From the NCBI RefSeq assembly GCF_005938125.1, contig NZ_VCQN01000001.1, forward strand, positions 1,736,001-1,800,000: a stretch of DNA of 64,000 nucleotides, written 5' to 3'. Below the pieces are notes generated by a model. That model saw nothing but the letters and a program-made list of their open reading frames with translations, ran no database searches and was not told where the DNA came from. Shown piece by piece: positions 25,531 to 34,099 of the stretch. Position 1 is the first letter of the stretch; each line of letters begins with the position of its first letter. The translations under genes were made by a program, and so were the position numbers. Origin of the DNA: Bacillus sp. BHET2. GTDB lineage: Bacteria > Bacillota > Bacilli > Bacillales > Bacillaceae_B.

Positions 25531-26903
25531 TGCTTAATACGTACAAAGTCGACCATTTTCAAGATGAAGAAAGCATACTCTACCTTCCTTCCGGGTTTAG
25601 GTTGGACGACGACAAATTGCCTCATACAGTGATACTGGGAACGGCAAGACAATCTGCTTCATGCAGCCGTCATCCAAATGGTCGCAATGTAATCGGCATC
25701 AGCTCTGAGCTAGCCAAGAGGTTGCATCTTCCTTCTAAGGTGGATTCACTCTCCCTCTTTTGTAAAGAAGATTGTTTATATGCTGGTGTGCTGATTGGCA
25801 TTTTCACTGCTGGGTTCACAAGCTTTCGGTTAAGCCCAATTGGTGAGCGTTCTTACTTTTTCAAGAAGCTCTTATCTGTTCAATCGTCCTTGGGCGTCAT
25901 ACCTTTTGTTTTCGGGGAGCGTCATATCGATTGGGAGAACGGACTAATCAAGGGTTATTTCCACTTTGGGGATGGGTGGGAGATCGAGGATATTCCCTTT
26001 CCCAATGTGATATATGACAGACTTCCAAACCGTCGCAGCGAGAAACGTAAAACTTATCAAAGCATCAAAGACAGACTGCAAAGAGAGTATGGCATTCCTT
26101 GGTACAATCCTGGATTCTTTAATAAATTGGACCTGTTTGAGCGCTTGGAAAATGATGAGTCTGTTCAGCACTATCTACCTGAAACTCATCGCTTCCAATC
26201 GTTCGATGAAATGGAACGCATGCTCTCGATCCATCACCATATCTACCTAAAACCAAAAAACGGAAGTCTCGGTAATGGGATTCACAAGATTACGTATAGT
26301 CGTTCATCCCAGGAATATTTCTGCCGTTTCAGAGATCAAGAACAAAAAAACCGATTACTTAAATTCAAAACCTTAGAACAGCTTACCAACACAGTCTTCA
26401 AAAACCGTAACCTGGACGCCTTCATAGTCCAACAGGGCATTTCCTTACTGAAGGAGAATAACCGTGCTATCGATTTTCGGGTGCATACGAATAAAGATGA
26501 GGAGGGAAATTGGCAAGTGAGCGCAATGGCGGGGAAAGTGGCCGGGTCAGGAAGCGTGACGACACATGCCAATAACGGGGGGGAAGTGAAAATCTTATCT
26601 GAGCTGTTCACAGATGATGCCGAACGGAAATCTATTGAAGATTCACTAAAGGAAGCAGCTTTAACACTTTCCCACTCCATCGAGCATAATCTTGAAGGAT
26701 TCATTGGAGAAATCGGATTTGATTTCGGAGTCGACGAGGATCAGCAAATATGGATGTTTGAGGCAAACTCAAAGCCTGGAAGATCGATCTTTTCTCATCC
26801 CGAATTGAAGAGTTTTGACTTATTAACAAGAAGACTTGCCTTATCATTCGGGATCTTTCTTACTCAACAGAGCTTGAATAACCCTGAGGAAATGATTCCA
26901 TGA
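25530..26903 (+). CDS. yheD: ATP-grasp protein YheD-like, copy 3
   Basis: A 457-residue protein, close to B. subtilis YheD in length. A family N-terminal domain (about 1-110) precedes NVIYDRLPNR (about 160), the loop YLKPKNGSLGNGIHKI (about 240), RAIDFRVHTNKDE and the end motif MFEANSKPGRSI. It starts on the TAATG overlap with copy 2 and ends in an ATGA overlap with copy 4, so strong translational coupling is expected. Confidence 0.88.
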   Translation: MLNTYKVDHFQDEESILYLPSGFRLDDDKLPHTVILGTARQSASCSRHPNGRNVIGISSELAKRLHLPSKVDSLSLFCKEDCLYAGVLIGIFTAGFTSFRLSPIGERSYFFKKLLSVQSSLGVIPFVFGERHIDWENGLIKGYFHFGDGWEIEDIPFPNVIYDRLPNRRSEKRKTYQSIKDRLQREYGIPWYNPGFFNKLDLFERLENDESVQHYLPETHRFQSFDEMERMLSIHHHIYLKPKNGSLGNGIHKITYSRSSQEYFCRFRDQEQKNRLLKFKTLEQLTNTVFKNRNLDAFIVQQGISLLKENNRAIDFRVHTNKDEEGNWQVSAMAGKVAGSGSVTTHANNGGEVKILSELFTDDAERKSIEDSLKEAALTLSHSIEHNLEGFIGEIGFDFGVDEDQQIWMFEANSKPGRSIFSHPELKSFDLLTRRLALSFGIFLTQQSLNNPEEMIP

Positions 26904-28093
26904 ACATTCTGTATGACCGTGGTAAGAAGACCTTCTTTCACGGGGAGGATTCCATTACAACCTTTGGATTTGCGAAAAGTTCCTTTCTCCTCTCCTCTAA
27001 AGATCCCAACGAGTACTATGAATTTGTGATTTCTCCCAAAAAGAAAAACATTCCTTCCATTCCATTGATAGGGATCGTTTCGAGTAAGGAAGGAAGGAAC
27101 AAATATAAGGGGAACTTTGAATTATTCCGAGCGATACAACAGGATGTAGAACAGGCTGGTGGCATTTGTTTCGTCTTCTCACCGCAAGATGTATTTGGAG
27201 ATACCATTGCTGGAATCATCTACAATCAGCCCTTAAATAAATGGGTCAAGTGCCTGTTCCCTGTTCCGAACGTCATATATAATCGGGTGCCCTCGAGGCT
27301 TGCCGAGCAAAATCATGCATACGAAAAGTTTCTCGATTTCATCCAGAAGCATAGGATCCCCTTTTTCAATCCTCATTTCTTTAACAAATGGGAAATTCAT
27401 GAGCTTCTATCTAAGAATCAAGCTCTTCAGGCATACTTGCCTCACACTGAACGAATAACAGATGAAGAGTCCTTTATTCATTTCCTTACCACCCATAAGA
27501 AAATGTATGTGAAACATTCCCTCGCTTCCCAAGGAAAAGGGATCAGATTGATTGAAATCGACTCCTCAGGCCGAATTCTTTGTAAAAGCATCAAAAAGAT
27601 AGAGAGGTTCGTGAACGTATCCCGACTCCTTCAAACATACAGAGATTGGTTTACAAGTAACCACTGGATCGTGCAGGAAGCGATCCCTTGTAAAACCTTA
27701 CATGACCATCGCTATGATTTCCGAATATTAGTCCTTCATACAGGGGAGGATTTCCGGTTGATTGGTATAGGAGTCCGCATGTCACAGCGGCAGGAAGTCA
27801 CTACCCATGTACCTACTGGAGGAAAGATCATATCTCTGAAGGAAGTCGCAGACACCCAGACAAAAAAAGAAATTTCCCGGATCGTTCAAGTATGCGGTGG
27901 GGAGTTGGCCAAATCCTTTGGCTATGTCGGGGAATTTTCCATCGATCTTGCCCCAAGGGAGCAAGAGGGATTCGTGTTATTCGAAATCAATTCAAAGCCC
28001 ATGAGCTTTGATGAAGAGGAAATTGAAACCAATAGGAGAAAGCAGCTTGTCCGCACATTCTTTACCCTTAGTGCGAAAAACATTGAAGGTTGA
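26900..28093 (+). CDS. YheC/YheD-family ATP-grasp protein, copy 4
   Basis: A 397-residue protein with VIYNRVPSR (about 122), the loop YVKHSLASQGKGIRLI (about 196), HDHRYDFRILVLH and the end motif LFEINSKPMSF. In the glycine loop, Ser-Leu-Ala replaces the Asn-Gly or Asp-Gly seen in the other copies. The start overlaps the copy 3 stop (ATGA). A weak inverted repeat (AGGTTGAA/TTCAACCT, 28087-28122) overlaps the stop codon and may help termination. B. subtilis lacks this fourth gene. Confidence 0.85.
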   Translation: MNILYDRGKKTFFHGEDSITTFGFAKSSFLLSSKDPNEYYEFVISPKKKNIPSIPLIGIVSSKEGRNKYKGNFELFRAIQQDVEQAGGICFVFSPQDVFGDTIAGIIYNQPLNKWVKCLFPVPNVIYNRVPSRLAEQNHAYEKFLDFIQKHRIPFFNPHFFNKWEIHELLSKNQALQAYLPHTERITDEESFIHFLTTHKKMYVKHSLASQGKGIRLIEIDSSGRILCKSIKKIERFVNVSRLLQTYRDWFTSNHWIVQEAIPCKTLHDHRYDFRILVLHTGEDFRLIGIGVRMSQRQEVTTHVPTGGKIISLKEVADTQTKKEISRIVQVCGGELAKSFGYVGEFSIDLAPREQEGFVLFEINSKPMSFDEEEIETNRRKQLVRTFFTLSAKNIEG

Positions 28094-28134
28094 ATCTTCG
28101 TGGATCACACAAGGTTCAACCTCTTCTTGTACAC

Positions 28135-28533
28135 TTATCTCAAGGAATTATAAATAGTTGAAAATCTTGTAGCATGCTCCTGTTCGTCCGTCATGGCAAT
28201 AAATAGTGGCTTATACGCTTGTTGATTCGGGATTTCCAGCAGCATATCCCGATAAAACTCTGCCCCCTCCAGTTCATCCTTCAACGCACGTAACACTCCT
28301 TCTTTAAAGGTCGTAAACCCCACTTTTTCTTTCTTATGGTCGTAATACTCCCCGGTTAATAAGTAATGAAGATATTGAAACATTTCATAATGCTCTTTCT
28401 CATCCTTCTGTGCATGCTCTATAAACTCCACATATAATGGATTATTCGTACGGACTTTTAACTCTTTATAGAAATAATAACCTGTCCATTCATCACTTAT
28501 CGCTTTTTGTAAATCACGAATAAACGAATTCAT
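28135..28533 (-). CDS. ferritin-like di-iron domain protein
   Basis: About 132 residues, a predicted four-helix bundle. Candidate iron ligands are E in ISDEWTGYYFYKEL, E and H in EHAQKDEKEHYEMF, E in DELEGAEFYRDM, and E and H in TDEQEHATRF, two E-x2-H pairs as in ferritin/rubrerythrin-like proteins. The frame is open 21 codons further, but GGAGGGA sits before ATG 28533. It is convergent with the ATP-grasp cluster and may be unrelated to it. Specific function is unknown. Confidence 0.8.
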   Translation of the reverse strand: MNSFIRDLQKAISDEWTGYYFYKELKVRTNNPLYVEFIEHAQKDEKEHYEMFQYLHYLLTGEYYDHKKEKVGFTTFKEGVLRALKDELEGAEFYRDMLLEIPNQQAYKPLFIAMTDEQEHATRFSTIYNSLR

Positions 28534-28659
28534 CCTTCGTCCCTCCTCTTTCTCTTCAGTAAATTCTATTAGAGGAAGATTCCATTTATGATACATTTCA
28601 AGGCCAATACTACACAGCCTGAATTAAAACGTTTACAATATGAATGGAGGTGATGAACG

Positions 28660-28869
28660 ATGATCCAACATTTTCAATTCAAAAATATGTTTGAAAATAA
28701 GCAGCTACCAGGCTGGACGTTTTCGTTTTTTTTCAACGGGGTGAAATACACAGGCAATTACCATAAAGACGGCCGAATCGAATGGACAGGTGCCACCCCT
28801 CCAGAAGAGAAGGAAGATACACTCAAGAAACAGTTGCATGAACTGATGCTTTTCCATGTTTATGAATGA
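28660..28869 (+). CDS. yheE: YheE family protein (DUF5342)
   Basis: A 69-residue protein, with FENKQLPGWTFSFFFNG and YTGNYHKDGRIEW as the conserved parts of YheE, probably a small beta structure. GGAGGTGAT precedes the ATG. B. subtilis yheE also adjoins yheD, so synteny supports the name. Function is unknown, with sporulation association inferred from the neighbours. Confidence 0.8.
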   Translation: MIQHFQFKNMFENKQLPGWTFSFFFNGVKYTGNYHKDGRIEWTGATPPEEKEDTLKKQLHELMLFHVYE

Positions 28870-28965
28870 TGGAACGTACATAAGATACCTGGAGATAAAT
28901 GAATAGGGTCCTCATGCATAACTTCAGCCCCCTTTATAAAAAATAAAGAAAGGAGGCTGATGAGC

Positions 28966-29154
28966 ATGAAAAAGGATAATAAAAATGATCAATTCCTTCC
29001 TGATACAAATTATGAAGGAAGAGAAAAAGCGTTTTTGGATGTTGACCGATTCATCAACGAGGGAATGTCAGGCGGCTCAGTCCACATGAGGGAACACACA
29101 ACAAACATCGAAGAAGCCGTTGATATTACAGAATACGAAGAACCACCTAAGTAA
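28966..29154 (+). CDS. small acidic hydrophilic protein, unknown
   Basis: A 62-residue polar protein with low hydrophobic content (NYEGREKAFLDVDRFINEG, SGGSVHMREHTTNIEEA). Two ATGs compete; AGGAGG lies three bases before 28960 and nine before 28966, so 28966 is used. Composition is like that of small spore-associated proteins, but I do not recognise a family. A terminator follows immediately. Confidence 0.65.
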   Translation: MKKDNKNDQFLPDTNYEGREKAFLDVDRFINEGMSGGSVHMREHTTNIEEAVDITEYEEPPK

Positions 29155-29161
29155 TAAAAAA

Positions 29162-29194
29162 AAGCTGCCTAGACTTCCTTTAGGCAGCTTTTCA
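29162..29194. terminator. bidirectional terminator between 28966 gene and cstR
   Basis: Stem AAGCTGCCTA/TAGGCAGCTT with TTTT on one side and A-run on the other, serving both converging genes. Confidence 0.9.
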
Positions 29195-29198
29195 CCAT

Positions 29199-29459
29199 TT
29201 AACGGCTTCTGACAAGCATATTGACGGCTTCTTGAATGGCATCTTCTGCATTTCCGCCCTCTTCTTCTGATTCCTTTATGCACGCTTCTAAATTTTTCGC
29301 AACGATGAGGCCAATTGTGCGGTCAACTGCAGTACGAACGGCAGATAATTGAGTGACGACATCTTTACAATGTTTTTCATCCTCCATCATTTTCAACACG
29401 CCACGTACTTGACCTTCAAGACGTTTCATTCGATTCGTGACTTCTTTAGTATATTCCAT
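29199..29459 (-). CDS. cstR: CsoR-superfamily repressor, CstR-type (persulfide-sensing)
   Basis: An 86-residue all-helical repressor of the CsoR/FrmR/RcnR superfamily. The copper sensor CsoR uses Cys-His-Cys; here Cys31 and Cys60 are present while the histidine position holds Asn56. Cys31/Cys60 without His is the pattern of CstR, which senses reactive sulfur species by forming di- or polysulfide links. The start at 29459 follows GGGGTG by six bases; the earlier ATG (29468) lies inside the ribosome site. No sulfur-oxidation or transport gene lies next to it, so targets may be elsewhere. Confidence 0.8.
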   Translation of the reverse strand: MEYTKEVTNRMKRLEGQVRGVLKMMEDEKHCKDVVTQLSAVRTAVDRTIGLIVAKNLEACIKESEEEGGNAEDAIQEAVNMLVRSR

Positions 29460-29608
29460 ATTTGGCACCCCATAAGTATTTATTCATTCTACAATAGTAA
29501 TAAAATTCGTATACTTTTGCAATTATACACTCTTTGAATACCTGCACTATTTCAGTACAATAGTCATTATAACCTTATTTACTATAATAATGAACAAAGA
29601 GGGATCAC

Positions 29609-30526
29609 ATGTTCACATCTTTGCGTAAAAAATATCCTACTGCTATTATTCAAGATCATTATCCAAACCGCACAGAAGCAACGAAGGTCTGGTTTACAAA
29701 CGACCGGGAAGATGAATATATCGGAATAGAAAAAGAGTCGATCACACAACAAGAATTGGATCTATTATATTGCTTGTTTAAGGAGATTAAACAAAAAACC
29801 AGAATTGTGAATGATTCTCCACAGTCGTCAGAATGGTATACCTATTTATTTGAAAATGGACCCCAACCCACTACGAATGACGAAGAGTTTCGTATCATTC
29901 AGTTTAGCATGAAGGAGAGCTTTGATCAGTTGCAAATGAAAGAAGCGTTTCAACATTTATTACCACACGGCACCATACTGGTTTTTCAAGCTGATCATAT
30001 GGGTATACTCATTGAAGAAAAAAATGAATGGACGATAGATGAGGAACAATTGCTGTCGATTTCCCACGTCATTGAATCTGATTTTTTCGTCAGTCCCTCT
30101 TTTTTCATAGGTCAATTTCGAGAAGTGGACGTTCATTTTCCTCTTTCGTTTACTTACGAACAGGAACTATTTTCATTTTCCAGAACAATACAGAGACAGG
30201 CTTTCCTCCAAACGGCTGTGACGGTCCTGCCTGAGTTTGCCCTCCATCATTTGCCGCAACAATGGAAAGAGCATATTTTCAAAAAGGTTGTTGATACCTT
30301 TCATGAAGATCCTGAAATGCTTCAAACGGTAAAGGCATTTCTTGAAAATCAATCCAATATCAGTCAGACAGCCAAGAAATTATTCATGCACCGCAACAGC
30401 GTTCAGTACCGAATAGATAAGTTTATTGAAAAAACAAATATAGATATTAAAACATTCCAAGGAGGAATTTTAGCCTATTTTGCCTGCTTAAGCTTCCAAT
30501 CAGTCAACCTGCCTAAAAAGGATTAA
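29609..30526 (+). CDS. PucR/CdaR-type helix-turn-helix regulator
   Basis: A 305-residue protein. The C-terminal 60 residues (VKAFLENQSNISQTAKKLF, MHRNSVQYRIDKFIEKT) are the PucR-type HTH domain. The N-terminal 240 residues are divergent and carry no domain I recognise. AGAGGG precedes the ATG. It lies 96 bp before msmX on the same strand, so it might control sugar-uptake genes, but a promoter and cre site lie between them. It is distinct from its neighbours in being poorly conserved outside the HTH. Confidence 0.75.
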   Translation: MFTSLRKKYPTAIIQDHYPNRTEATKVWFTNDREDEYIGIEKESITQQELDLLYCLFKEIKQKTRIVNDSPQSSEWYTYLFENGPQPTTNDEEFRIIQFSMKESFDQLQMKEAFQHLLPHGTILVFQADHMGILIEEKNEWTIDEEQLLSISHVIESDFFVSPSFFIGQFREVDVHFPLSFTYEQELFSFSRTIQRQAFLQTAVTVLPEFALHHLPQQWKEHIFKKVVDTFHEDPEMLQTVKAFLENQSNISQTAKKLFMHRNSVQYRIDKFIEKTNIDIKTFQGGILAYFACLSFQSVNLPKKD

Positions 30527-30588
30527 GGAACTTTGTGCAAGTTGACCATATCGTTTTGAATTCGCTTTCCCTACAATAGAGTTATAGA

Positions 30589-30602
30589 TGAAAACGATTT
30601 CA
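30589..30602 (+). promoter_or_regulatory. perfect cre (CcpA) site before msmX
   Basis: TGAAAACGATTTCA fits the consensus TGWAANCGNTNWCA at all 14 positions. It lies 12 bp downstream of a -10-like TACAAT (30572-30577) and 21 bp upstream of the msmX ATG, a position suited to repression. Confidence 0.8.
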
Positions 30603-30622
30603 TTTCAAGGAGGAGAAATAAA

Positions 30623-31720
30623 ATGGCTGAACTAAAATTAGAACATATTCACAAAATTTATGATAGTAAGGTAACGGCAGTAAATGACTTTAATCTACAT
30701 ATTCAAGATAAAGAGTTTATTGTATTTGTAGGACCATCAGGTTGTGGTAAATCAACGACCCTACGGATGATTGCAGGACTTGAAGAAATTTCGAAAGGTG
30801 ATTTCTCCATCGATGGCAAGCGTGTGAACGATGTGGCTCCGAAAGACCGTGACATCGCAATGGTATTCCAGAACTATGCCCTTTATCCGCATATGAGCGT
30901 ATATGATAATATGGCATTCGGCCTTAAATTGCGTAAGTTCGATAAAAAGGAAATTGATCGCCGTGTACAGGAAGCAGCTAAAATCCTTGGCCTTGAAGCG
31001 TTACTTGATCGTAAACCGAAAGCATTATCAGGTGGACAGCGTCAGCGTGTAGCTCTTGGGCGTGCCATCGTCCGTGATGCGAAAGTGTTCTTGATGGACG
31101 AACCTTTATCCAATCTTGATGCAAAGCTTCGTGTACAAATGCGTGCAGAAATCGCAAAGCTTCACCAACGTCTGCAAACCACGACTATTTACGTCACACA
31201 TGATCAAACAGAAGCGATGACTATGGCAACCCGGATCGTTGTCATGAAGGATGGCGTCATCCAGCAAGTTGGTTCTCCTAAAGAAGTATACGATAAGCCT
31301 GAGAATGTTTTCGTAGGTGGTTTCATCGGATCGCCTGCCATGAACTTCTTCCACGGTACACTTGAAGATGGACATTTTGTGAGCGGTCATTCGAAAGTAT
31401 CCGTACCTGAAGGAAAAATGAAAGTTCTAAGAGAACAAGGTCAAATTGGTAAGAGCATTATTCTAGGGGTGCGCCCTGAAGATATCCATGATGAGCCTCT
31501 GTTCATCGATACTGCTCAAGGTGCTAAAATCACAGCGAAAATCGAAGTATCTGAATTAACAGGTGCTGAGACAATGCTTTACTCTCAATTAGAGGGGCAA
31601 GAGTTTGTAGCCCGCGTTGACTCACGTACGGATATCGTTGCCGGTCAAACGATTGAACTGGCATTTGATATGAATAAAGCACATTTCTTTGATTCAGATT
31701 CTGAGTCAAGAATCCGATAA
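30623..31720 (+). CDS. msmX: multi-sugar ABC importer ATPase MsmX
   Basis: A 365-residue MalK/UgpC-type ATPase: Walker A GPSGCGKSTTLRM, Q-loop VFQNYALYPHM, signature LSGGQRQRVALGRA, Walker B VFLMDEPLSNLDA, switch THDQTEA, followed by the C-terminal TOBE/OB regulatory domain (about 235-365). MsmX is known as a shared ATPase for several oligosaccharide importers in B. subtilis. No sugar permeases lie here, in keeping with a stand-alone, shared role. AAGGAGGAG precedes the ATG. The cre site predicts glucose repression. Confidence 0.92.
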   Translation: MAELKLEHIHKIYDSKVTAVNDFNLHIQDKEFIVFVGPSGCGKSTTLRMIAGLEEISKGDFSIDGKRVNDVAPKDRDIAMVFQNYALYPHMSVYDNMAFGLKLRKFDKKEIDRRVQEAAKILGLEALLDRKPKALSGGQRQRVALGRAIVRDAKVFLMDEPLSNLDAKLRVQMRAEIAKLHQRLQTTTIYVTHDQTEAMTMATRIVVMKDGVIQQVGSPKEVYDKPENVFVGGFIGSPAMNFFHGTLEDGHFVSGHSKVSVPEGKMKVLREQGQIGKSIILGVRPEDIHDEPLFIDTAQGAKITAKIEVSELTGAETMLYSQLEGQEFVARVDSRTDIVAGQTIELAFDMNKAHFFDSDSESRIR

Positions 31721-31730
31721 TAGCAGAAGA

Positions 31731-31755
31731 AAAGAGGCCGTCGACGGCCTCTTTT
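31731..31755 (+). terminator. terminator after msmX
   Basis: AGAGGCCG/CGGCCTCT stem with a four-base loop, then TTTT. Confidence 0.85.
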
Positions 31756-31783
31756 CGATTCTGAAACTAAGTCTGGGAATTAA

Positions 31784-32035
31784 TTAAAACTCAGTTAATT
31801 CTAAACTTTTCCCCTCTTCTTCCCCACACCGTATACATGTGAAAAGATGAAGACATTTATCAGAGCAACTACTATTCGGTATCCCATCAGCTAATTGAAG
31901 ATGTTGTATGTCCATATATGCACTATACTCATCATAATAATCATAATATCTTCCCTGATCCACTGTAGAGTCTCCACACTTCTGGCAAAGTCCCCTATAT
32001 TCAACGATCCCGTTACATAATGCGCAGGCTTTCAT
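31784..32035 (-). CDS. small zinc-ribbon-like protein, unknown
   Basis: An 83-residue protein with CALC and CQKC near the N-terminus, CSDKC in the middle and CIRC near the C-terminus; these are spaced as two zinc-binding knuckle pairs. A Tyr/Asp-rich segment (RYYDYYDEYSAYMD) lies between. GGTGA precedes the ATG. The CxxC pairs make a metal-binding fold likely. I do not recognise a named family. Confidence 0.7.
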   Translation of the reverse strand: MKACALCNGIVEYRGLCQKCGDSTVDQGRYYDYYDEYSAYMDIQHLQLADGIPNSSCSDKCLHLFTCIRCGEEEGKSLELTEF

Positions 32036-32153
32036 GCTGTGTCACCATACTTTCAATCTAATTCATTGTATAGTGTTATCCTTTTTACAATCACGTTGAT
32101 TTATGTAGAAAACTTATAGGGATTTAACAGGAATAAATTCCCTGTCACCCTGT

Positions 32154-32183
32154 TGAATATTAATCCTGAAACAAACCATAATA
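32154..32183 (+). promoter_or_regulatory. SigG-type promoter of the SASP gene
   Basis: TGAATA (32154-32159) and CATAATA (32177-32183) with a 17-bp spacer fit the forespore SigG consensus TGAATA-N17-18-CATACTA, with one mismatch. SASP genes are classical SigG targets. Confidence 0.75.
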
Positions 32184-32189
32184 CCTAGT

Positions 32190-32328
32190 AACAAGGCGGC
32201 AATAAGCCTTCTTTCACCCCACCCGATGGGTTATACCATATTAGAATGGTCGCTCATGGAATAGCGTGCTGGTGCAAACCCGGCTAACCCAACCAAAAAA
32301 CTTATACATTTTAAGGAGATGACAGATT
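32190..32328 (+). other. long structured leader of the SASP gene
   Basis: About 140 nt between the SigG -10 and the SASP ATG. It holds no ORF with a ribosome site but several possible stems, e.g. AAGGC/GCCTT at 32193-32209 and CCCGATGGGTT paired with AACCCGG-like segments further on. It is much less AT-rich than its flanks. It could be a stability or control element of the transcript, but no known RNA family is recognised. Confidence 0.4.
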
Positions 32329-32547
32329 ATGCAACAGCAACAATCTCGCAGCAATTCATCTAACCAACTAGTAGCTCCAGGAGCTCAACAAGCAATCGAC
32401 CAAATGAAATACGAAATCGCGTCTGAATTTGGCGTACAATTAGGACCAGATGCAACAGCTCGTGCTAACGGTTCTGTAGGTGGAGAAATCACGAAACGCC
32501 TAGTTCAAATGGCTGAACAACAAATCGGTGGCGGGTACCAAAAATAA
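32329..32547 (+). CDS. sspB: alpha/beta-type small acid-soluble spore protein
   Basis: A 72-residue protein with the family features: Gln/Asn/Ser-rich start, [18 protein letters not shown], the germination-protease cleavage region [11 protein letters not shown], and the DNA-binding segment [20 protein letters not shown]. It saturates spore DNA and protects it from UV and heat; the spore photoproduct lyase encoded at 56.7 kb repairs lesions formed in such complexes. AAGGAG lies before the ATG. The symbol is by position in the yhe region; paralogue identity is less sure than family. Confidence 0.93.
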   Translation: MQQQQSRSNSSNQLVAPGAQQAIDQMKYEIASEFGVQLGPDATARANGSVGGEITKRLVQMAEQQIGGGYQK

Positions 32548-32576
32548 TTAGCACTTTGATATGAATGGATAAATAA

Positions 32577-32605
32577 AACCCCCGGTCTTTGGCCGGGGGT
32601 TTTCA
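32577..32605 (+). terminator. terminator after the SASP gene
   Basis: CCCCCGG/CCGGGGG stem (32579-32600), preceded by an A-run and followed by TTTT; it may work on both strands. Confidence 0.9.
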
Positions 32606-32645
32606 ATTTGTCTCTCTCTTTTGTGAGGGAGCCAGTTCTTCTTAT

Positions 32646-34031
32646 CTATTTATTATGAACCATGCTTTCAGGATCGATCCATTTGTCGTACTGCTCTTCT
32701 GTAAGATGCCCTGATTCAATGGCCGCTGCTTTTAATGTGGACCCATTCTGATGGGCCATTTTGGCAATTTGAGCTGCTTTTTCATATCCGATATGTGGAT
32801 TTAGTGCAGTGACGAGCATAAGCGACTTTTGGACAAAGTCCTCAATGACTTCTTTGTTAGCCTCCAAACCCTTCACACATTTATCGTTAAAGGATTTAAT
32901 CCCATCAGTAAGCAGACGGACTGATTGAAGAAGATTATAGATGATCACTGGTTTAAATACATTCAATTCAAAGTTTCCTTGACTGGATGCAAACCCAATC
33001 GATGCATCGTTCCCGAAGACTTGTGTCACAATCATTGTCACAGCTTCACTTTGAGTCGGATTCACTTTCCCTGGCATGATCGAACTCCCAGGTTCATTGG
33101 CAGGTATCGTTATTTCTCCAATTCCACTTCTGGGACCGCTTGCTAACCATCTGATGTCATTCGCTATTTTCATCAGATCGGCTGCCAGCGCCTTTATCGC
33201 GCCGTGTACATAAACGATTTCATCGTGGGATGTTAAAGCATGAAACTTATTATCGGATGAAACGAACTTGACGCCCGTTTGCATCTCTAATTGTTTTGCC
33301 ACCTTATCACCAAAGGTCGGGTCGGCATTGATGCCCGTCCCTACAGCCGTGCCTCCAATGGCTAGGTTGACTAATCGTTGCAAGCTCTCTCTTGTCATAC
33401 TATAAGAGCGTTCCATCATGGAGCGCCACCCACTAATTTCCTGACCTAGTGTAAGAGGAGTGGCATCCTGTAGATGGGTACGCCCAATTTTTATAATATC
33501 CTGGAATTGAATTTCTTTCTCTTTTAATGTGGCAGTAAATTCTTGAAGAACCGGGAACAGCTTTGATTCAATTTCATGATAGGCTGCGATGTGCATAGCC
33601 GTCGGGAACGTATCATTGGAGCTTTGAGACATGTTCACATCATCATTTGGATGAACTTTTTCATTTACTCCTTTTTCCCCAAGGATTTCATTCGCACGGT
33701 AGGCAACCACCTCATTTACATTCATATTGGATTGGGTACCGCTGCCTGTTTGCCATACCACAAGGGGGAAATGTGTATCCCACTTCCCTTCAAGAATTTC
33801 ATCACACGCCTGGCCAATCGCCTCCATCTTACCTTGTGAAAGCTTACCAAGTGAATGATTGACGACTGCAGCCGCCTTTTTAAGCTGGGCAAATGCATAT
33901 GTAACCTCAATTGGCATTTTCTCTGTACCGATTTGGAAGTTTTCTTTACTTCGCTGAGTTTGTGCTCCCCAATATTTTTCCTTTGGTACCTTCATTTCTC
34001 CAAGTGTGTCATGTTCTAAACGATATTCCAT
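32646..34031 (-). CDS. fumC: class II fumarate hydratase
   Basis: A 461-residue member of the fumarase/aspartase superfamily. The signature [15 protein letters not shown] (about 315-330), [14 protein letters not shown], and [13 protein letters not shown] with [16 protein letters not shown] are all present. It converts fumarate to malate in the TCA cycle (called CitG in B. subtilis). A TTG in the ribosome site begins the longer frame; GGGAGGA spaced seven bases from ATG 34031 decides the start. It lies downstream of the fatty-acid genes on the same strand. Confidence 0.95.
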   Translation of the reverse strand: MEYRLEHDTLGEMKVPKEKYWGAQTQRSKENFQIGTEKMPIEVTYAFAQLKKAAAVVNHSLGKLSQGKMEAIGQACDEILEGKWDTHFPLVVWQTGSGTQSNMNVNEVVAYRANEILGEKGVNEKVHPNDDVNMSQSSNDTFPTAMHIAAYHEIESKLFPVLQEFTATLKEKEIQFQDIIKIGRTHLQDATPLTLGQEISGWRSMMERSYSMTRESLQRLVNLAIGGTAVGTGINADPTFGDKVAKQLEMQTGVKFVSSDNKFHALTSHDEIVYVHGAIKALAADLMKIANDIRWLASGPRSGIGEITIPANEPGSSIMPGKVNPTQSEAVTMIVTQVFGNDASIGFASSQGNFELNVFKPVIIYNLLQSVRLLTDGIKSFNDKCVKGLEANKEVIEDFVQKSLMLVTALNPHIGYEKAAQIAKMAHQNGSTLKAAAIESGHLTEEQYDKWIDPESMVHNK

Positions 34032-34099
34032 TTTCAAATCCTCCCTTGAATTTTTCTACTCATTACCATAATTCCACTAATTCAAGCGAACTAACCTTT

